Shown piece after piece: positions 60,921-64,000 of a stretch of 64,000 bases of DNA; the first letter of the stretch is position 1, and the number at the start of each line of letters is the position of its first letter. The position numbers were made by a program, and so were the translations under genes. The stretch is from Terriglobales bacterium (GTDB taxonomy: Bacteria; Acidobacteriota; Terriglobia; Bryobacterales; Bryobacteraceae). The DNA lies in contig JAIXQP010000028.1 of the NCBI GenBank assembly GCA_027485675.1, positions 1 through 64,000 of the forward strand. The letters run 5' to 3'. The notes beneath the pieces are model-generated. The model was not told where the DNA came from, made no database searches, and saw only the letters and a program-made list of their open reading frames with translations.

Positions 60921-61778
60921 TCAGAACCCGTACAATCGCGCCGGATTCGTCACGAGAATCTTTTCCCGAACGGACGCATCCGGCGCCCAACTCCCCAACT
61001 GCTGCAACAGCAGCCCGTCGTTAATCGCCTGAAACGGGGTCGGCCGCAAGGGCGTCCCTGAGGCCGGCTGCGGATGCGGCCAGTCCGTTCCCCACACGAC
61101 GCGCTCCGCGTTCGCGGCAAGCAGCGCCTGCGCCATCGGCGCGCAGTCCGGATAGTTCGGCCCCCGCTTCGAGGCATGGTAAGCGCCCGAAATCTTCACA
61201 TAGGCCCGGCCCGACCCCACCAGCTTCACCAGCTCCGCAAACCCGGTCTGCTTCACGCCCAACTCCGCCCGCGCGCCGCCAAAATGGTCGAACACCACCG
61301 GCACCCCCAACCCCGCCACCACGCCCGCCAGCGCGGCAATCACCGCCGGCGTCGTGTACACCTGCACATGCCAGCCTAACCCGCCCACCTGCTCCGCCGC
61401 CCAGCGCAGCCGCGCCGCTGCCACCACCGGATCGCCCACCCCGGCCGTCGCCAGGTTCAGCCGCATCCCCCGAATTCCCCCCGCGTGCAGCCGCTTCAAC
61501 TCCGCCTCGCCCGCCTGGTCGCTCACCACCGCAATGCCCCGCGCCGTCGCCCCGCGCGCCTTGATGCCGTCGAGCGTACTCGCATTGTCCGTGCCGTAAA
61601 CGCTCGGCGTGACAATCACCACCCGTTCAATTCCCAGCGAACGGTGCAGCGCCGCCATCGCCTCCGGCCCCGCCGCCTCCGGCGTGTAGCGCCGCTCGGG
61701 AACCAGCGGGTAGTTCCCGAAGATGTGCGTATGGCAGTCGCAAGCCCCTGCCGGAATCGAAATCGGAACGTTGGCCAT
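60921..61778 (-). CDS. Amidohydrolase-family protein (LigI/TIM-barrel metal-dependent hydrolase type)
   Basis: The 285-residue protein has the amidohydrolase start GACDCHTHIFGNYPLVPERR (metal-binding His-x-His), the VFDHFGGAR block, the Lys/His region VKISGAYHASKRGPNYPD and the terminal Asp in VVWGTDWPHPQP. This arrangement is that of 2-pyrone-4,6-dicarboxylate hydrolase (LigI) and of predicted TIM-barrel fold hydrolases, which cleave lactones from aromatic breakdown. Substrate identity is inference only. It lies 8 bp behind the GH13 gene on the same strand. Confidence 0.85.
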   Translation of the reverse strand: MANVPISIPAGACDCHTHIFGNYPLVPERRYTPEAAGPEAMAALHRSLGIERVVIVTPSVYGTDNASTLDGIKARGATARGIAVVSDQAGEAELKRLHAGGIRGMRLNLATAGVGDPVVAAARLRWAAEQVGGLGWHVQVYTTPAVIAALAGVVAGLGVPVVFDHFGGARAELGVKQTGFAELVKLVGSGRAYVKISGAYHASKRGPNYPDCAPMAQALLAANAERVVWGTDWPHPQPASGTPLRPTPFQAINDGLLLQQLGSWAPDASVREKILVTNPARLYGF

Positions 61779-61786
61779 AGCTCAGA

Positions 61787-63616
61787 CTATATCGCCCAAA
61801 CGCGACCGTAGTGGCTTGGAATCCGTAAACTCCGGGTCTCCCCCGCCGTCACGGAAAACTCATCATCTCCGTGCAACAACTCCCGCGCCGCCCCGCCGCG
61901 CGGGAACCGGAAGCTCGTCTCCACCTCGCCGCCCGTGAAGTTCAGCGCCACCAGACAGAACTCCCCGGCCAGCGACCGCGAGAATAGGAGCACCCCCTGC
62001 GACTGGTAGCGCGCCCAGTCGTTGTAGAAGAAATACTCCCCGCTCTGCAGCGCCTCCGTCTCCCGGCGCAGGCGCGCCAACCGCCGCACCAGTTGCAAAA
62101 TCCGTTGCCCCACTTCGTCGTAGAACAGCTCCCAGGGCATCGGCCGCATCACGCCAATCCGCGCAAATCCGCGCTCCGGCACCACGTTGTCCGCCCCCAA
62201 CTCCTGGCCCTGCCAAAGCAAGGGAATGCCTTCCCCGGCAAACAGCCCAATCAGATAGGGCTGCACCCGGAACCACTGCGAACGGTCCGCCGCGTCGAAC
62301 AACGGATCGTCTCCCCGCCGGATGCCGAAGTTCGCCAGAAACCGCGAATGGTCGTGGTTCTCCACGTATTGAAAGGCGCTCTTCCCCATGCCGTTCACCG
62401 TGCGCGGATACCCCTCCAACCCCAACGCCAGGCCCAGGTCGTACAGCCGGCCCCGGTCCCCTTTGGCCACTGCGTTCGCCGCCCCCAGCGTTGCGTTCTG
62501 CCAGGTGCAGTTGGTGTAAGTCGTCCGCACCACGCCCGTCGGATCCTCCAGCTGCTCGGCGCACTGAATCAGCCGGAACTCCGTCCCGGCGAAGAACCGT
62601 TGCCAGTCTCCCACGGGCCCCTGCGCCTTCACCTGCTCATGCGTCTCGTAGACGAGTTGAGCGTAGCCCACGCCCGTCGGTCCGTCCCAGTAGTTCGGCA
62701 CGCAGTCGTAGCGGAATCCGTCCACGTGGAACTTATCCATCCAGTAATGGTTCACCGTAAAGAAATAGTCCCGCACCAACTCGCGCCGCCAGTCCGTGCT
62801 TGGCCCGAACATGTCTTTACTGAACGAACCCATGAACGGATTCTCGTCATACCCCAACGCCGCGTAAACGTACTCATACGGAAAGTGCTTCCCCGTGTGG
62901 CCGTACACCACGTCCAGAATCACGGCGATCCCATTCTGATGCGCCACGTCCACAAACCGCTGAAAGTTCCGCCGGTTCCCGAATCGCTCGTCCACGCCGA
63001 AAAAGCCGATCGGCTCGAACCCCCAATTCAGCGTCGCCTCGACGTTGGTGATCGGCATCACCTCCACGCAGTTCACCCCTAAATCGGCCAGATAGGGCAA
63101 CCGCTCCGCCGCGCTTTCAAGATCGCCCCGGAACTCGTGCAGCATGATCTCGTAGACAATCAGTTCGTGCAGCCGCGGCGTCTTCCAGCTAGCCTCCCCC
63201 GCACTCCACAGATGCGGCGTAAACCCCAGCGTAATCGCCGATAGCTTGCCAATCCCGAACTCGCGCGCAAACGGATCGACAATCCAATCGAGCGGCCGCC
63301 CCAGGCGCGGACTCCGCAGTTGAAATCGGTAGATGTAAGTCCCCGCCGTTCCCCACGCCGATCGCGCCTGCTTCCGCTCCTCCGGCCGCACGTCGAACTC
63401 GGCCGTCCACAGGTCCCCGTAGTCCGGGTCCATCCCGTGGGTCAGGGCGAACTCGTGCGGCGGAATCTCCTGCAGAAACTGGTCCGCTTCGTGAATGATT
63501 TTGACGGATATCTGGTTTCCGTGGGCGGCTGTCACCCACGGCAGTAACAGGGCAAAACGCAGCCGGCCCGGAGAAACCTCTCGCGGGCCCAACCGATCGA
63601 GCGCCATCAACCGCAT
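61787..63616 (-). CDS. GH13 alpha-amylase-family glycosidase with CBM48-type N-domain
   Basis: The 609-residue enzyme has an N-terminal beta domain like CBM48 (about 30-130). The (beta/alpha)8 GH13 domain follows, with region I DVVYGHTGKHFP, region II DGFRYDCVPNY (catalytic Asp), region III RLIQCAEQLEDP (catalytic Glu) and region IV FQYVENHDHSRF (Asp). A C-terminal beta domain closes it. It resembles glycogen-branching or trehalose-releasing relatives in architecture; which alpha-glucan reaction it performs cannot be settled here. There is no signal peptide. It lies in a minus-strand run behind the RND pump gene. Confidence 0.9.
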   Translation of the reverse strand: MRLMALDRLGPREVSPGRLRFALLLPWVTAAHGNQISVKIIHEADQFLQEIPPHEFALTHGMDPDYGDLWTAEFDVRPEERKQARSAWGTAGTYIYRFQLRSPRLGRPLDWIVDPFAREFGIGKLSAITLGFTPHLWSAGEASWKTPRLHELIVYEIMLHEFRGDLESAAERLPYLADLGVNCVEVMPITNVEATLNWGFEPIGFFGVDERFGNRRNFQRFVDVAHQNGIAVILDVVYGHTGKHFPYEYVYAALGYDENPFMGSFSKDMFGPSTDWRRELVRDYFFTVNHYWMDKFHVDGFRYDCVPNYWDGPTGVGYAQLVYETHEQVKAQGPVGDWQRFFAGTEFRLIQCAEQLEDPTGVVRTTYTNCTWQNATLGAANAVAKGDRGRLYDLGLALGLEGYPRTVNGMGKSAFQYVENHDHSRFLANFGIRRGDDPLFDAADRSQWFRVQPYLIGLFAGEGIPLLWQGQELGADNVVPERGFARIGVMRPMPWELFYDEVGQRILQLVRRLARLRRETEALQSGEYFFYNDWARYQSQGVLLFSRSLAGEFCLVALNFTGGEVETSFRFPRGGAARELLHGDDEFSVTAGETRSLRIPSHYGRVWAI

Positions 63617-63624
63617 GACTTAGA

Positions 63625-64000
63625 CTACTCGCGCCCGGTCTCCGTCGCAAGCACCGGCTGCTTGGCTCCCGCTGTCCGCTCCCGGCTCATCCACGTCTGC
63701 AACTGCTCGAGATACAGGTAAATCACCGGCGTAATATACAACGTCAGGAACTGACTCACCAGCAATCCGCCCACCACCGCCAAGCCCAGCGGCTGCCGCG
63801 CCTCGGCGCCCTCGCCATAGCCCAGCGCAATCGGCAGCGTGCCGAACAGCGCCGCCGCCGTCGTCATCATGATCGGCCGGAACCGCAGCAGGCAACCCTG
63901 CCAGATCGCCTCCCGCGCCGTCAGCCCTTCCTTCCGCGCGTCAATGGCGAAGTCGATCATCATGATCGCGTTCTTCTTCACAACGCCGAATAACATGATG
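63625..64000 (-). CDS. RND efflux transporter (AcrB/HAE1 family), C-terminal end, truncated by window
   Basis: The last about 125 residues of an inner-membrane RND pump are seen: [20 protein letters not shown], then [20 protein letters not shown] and [20 protein letters not shown] with [11 protein letters not shown]. These belong to transmembrane helices 10-12 of MdtB/MdtC-type multidrug pumps. The gene continues beyond the right end of the window. The stop lies 8 bp from the GH13 start. The partner membrane-fusion protein should lie outside the window. Confidence 0.9.
   Translation of the reverse strand, partial: IMLFGVVKKNAIMMIDFAIDARKEGLTAREAIWQGCLLRFRPIMMTTAAALFGTLPIALGYGEGAEARQPLGLAVVGGLLVSQFLTLYITPVIYLYLEQLQTWMSRERTAGAKQPVLATETGRE

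Overview
The window looks like a chromosomal segment of an Acidobacteriota bacterium, probably of the Bryobacter / Solibacter / Paludibaculum group. The signs are high GC, a very large TonB-dependent receptor with an N-terminal carboxypeptidase-regulatory domain (40.5-43.8 kb), secreted IPT/TIG and PD40-propeller proteins (one ending in a domain resembling the Solibacter C-terminal domain), DUF1080 hydrolase-like proteins, TAT-exported oxidoreductases and many TTG starts. This is inferred from gene content; there is no rRNA in the window.

The left 17.5 kb is accessory sequence, visibly less GC-rich and gene-poor. It holds an unidentified two-gene pair (0.26-1.6 kb), a VanZ-like gene behind a possible envelope-polysaccharide gene remnant, a GT39-type membrane glycosyltransferase with 21-bp tandem repeats at its start, an IS701-type transposase relic, a 1041-aa IPT/TIG surface protein, a decayed large serine recombinase, a truncated DUF1016 gene, a metallophosphoesterase split onto opposite strands by a small inversion, an AF2212-like antitoxin/retropepsin pair and a VapBC-like pair. 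It stops at a 3' fragment of a tRNA-Leu(CAG) gene (17413-17467) followed by its terminator. That is what an attR site of a tRNA-integrated island looks like, with the intact tRNA expected to the left of the window.

From 17.5 kb onward the DNA is compact, GC-rich and mostly core-like. A minus-strand cluster carries an SMP-30-like lipoprotein, an SDR dehydrogenase, a response regulator fused to a thioredoxin-reductase-like flavoprotein, and a histidine kinase with a cyclic-nucleotide-binding-type domain. A plus-strand cluster follows: secreted amidase, CocE/NonD hydrolase, RCC1-repeat protein and VOC protein. Next come a phosphoglucomutase/phosphomannomutase and a secreted propeller protein. 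A PaoABC-like periplasmic molybdenum aldehyde oxidoreductase operon ends in a 71-aa Cys-rich protein, then DUF1326 and glutathione peroxidase.

The 36-51.6 kb stretch contains a Gfo/Idh/MocA oxidoreductase, DUF547 and SprT-like genes, FabH with myo-inositol oxygenase, the TonB receptor, and a housekeeping run of mfd, a SurA-like isomerase, a YhaM-like HD protein and a BlaI-type regulator. Uma2, a heptose-1-P adenylyltransferase and a small esterase complete it.

The right end carries an acpP-fabF-etfB-etfA cluster linking fatty-acid synthesis and electron transfer. It continues with a two-domain DUF1080 protein, a secreted HExxH metalloprotease with a BACON domain and repeated C-terminal modules, MiaE, an unidentified 306-aa protein, an amidohydrolase, a GH13 enzyme and the 3' end of an RND efflux pump gene cut by the window edge. 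No CRISPR array, rRNA or intact mobile element was found. The most interesting points are the tRNA-Leu island boundary, the inverted phosphoesterase gene, the redox response-regulator/kinase pair, the molybdenum oxidoreductase operon with its small Cys-rich partner, and the repeated extracellular module of the metalloprotease.
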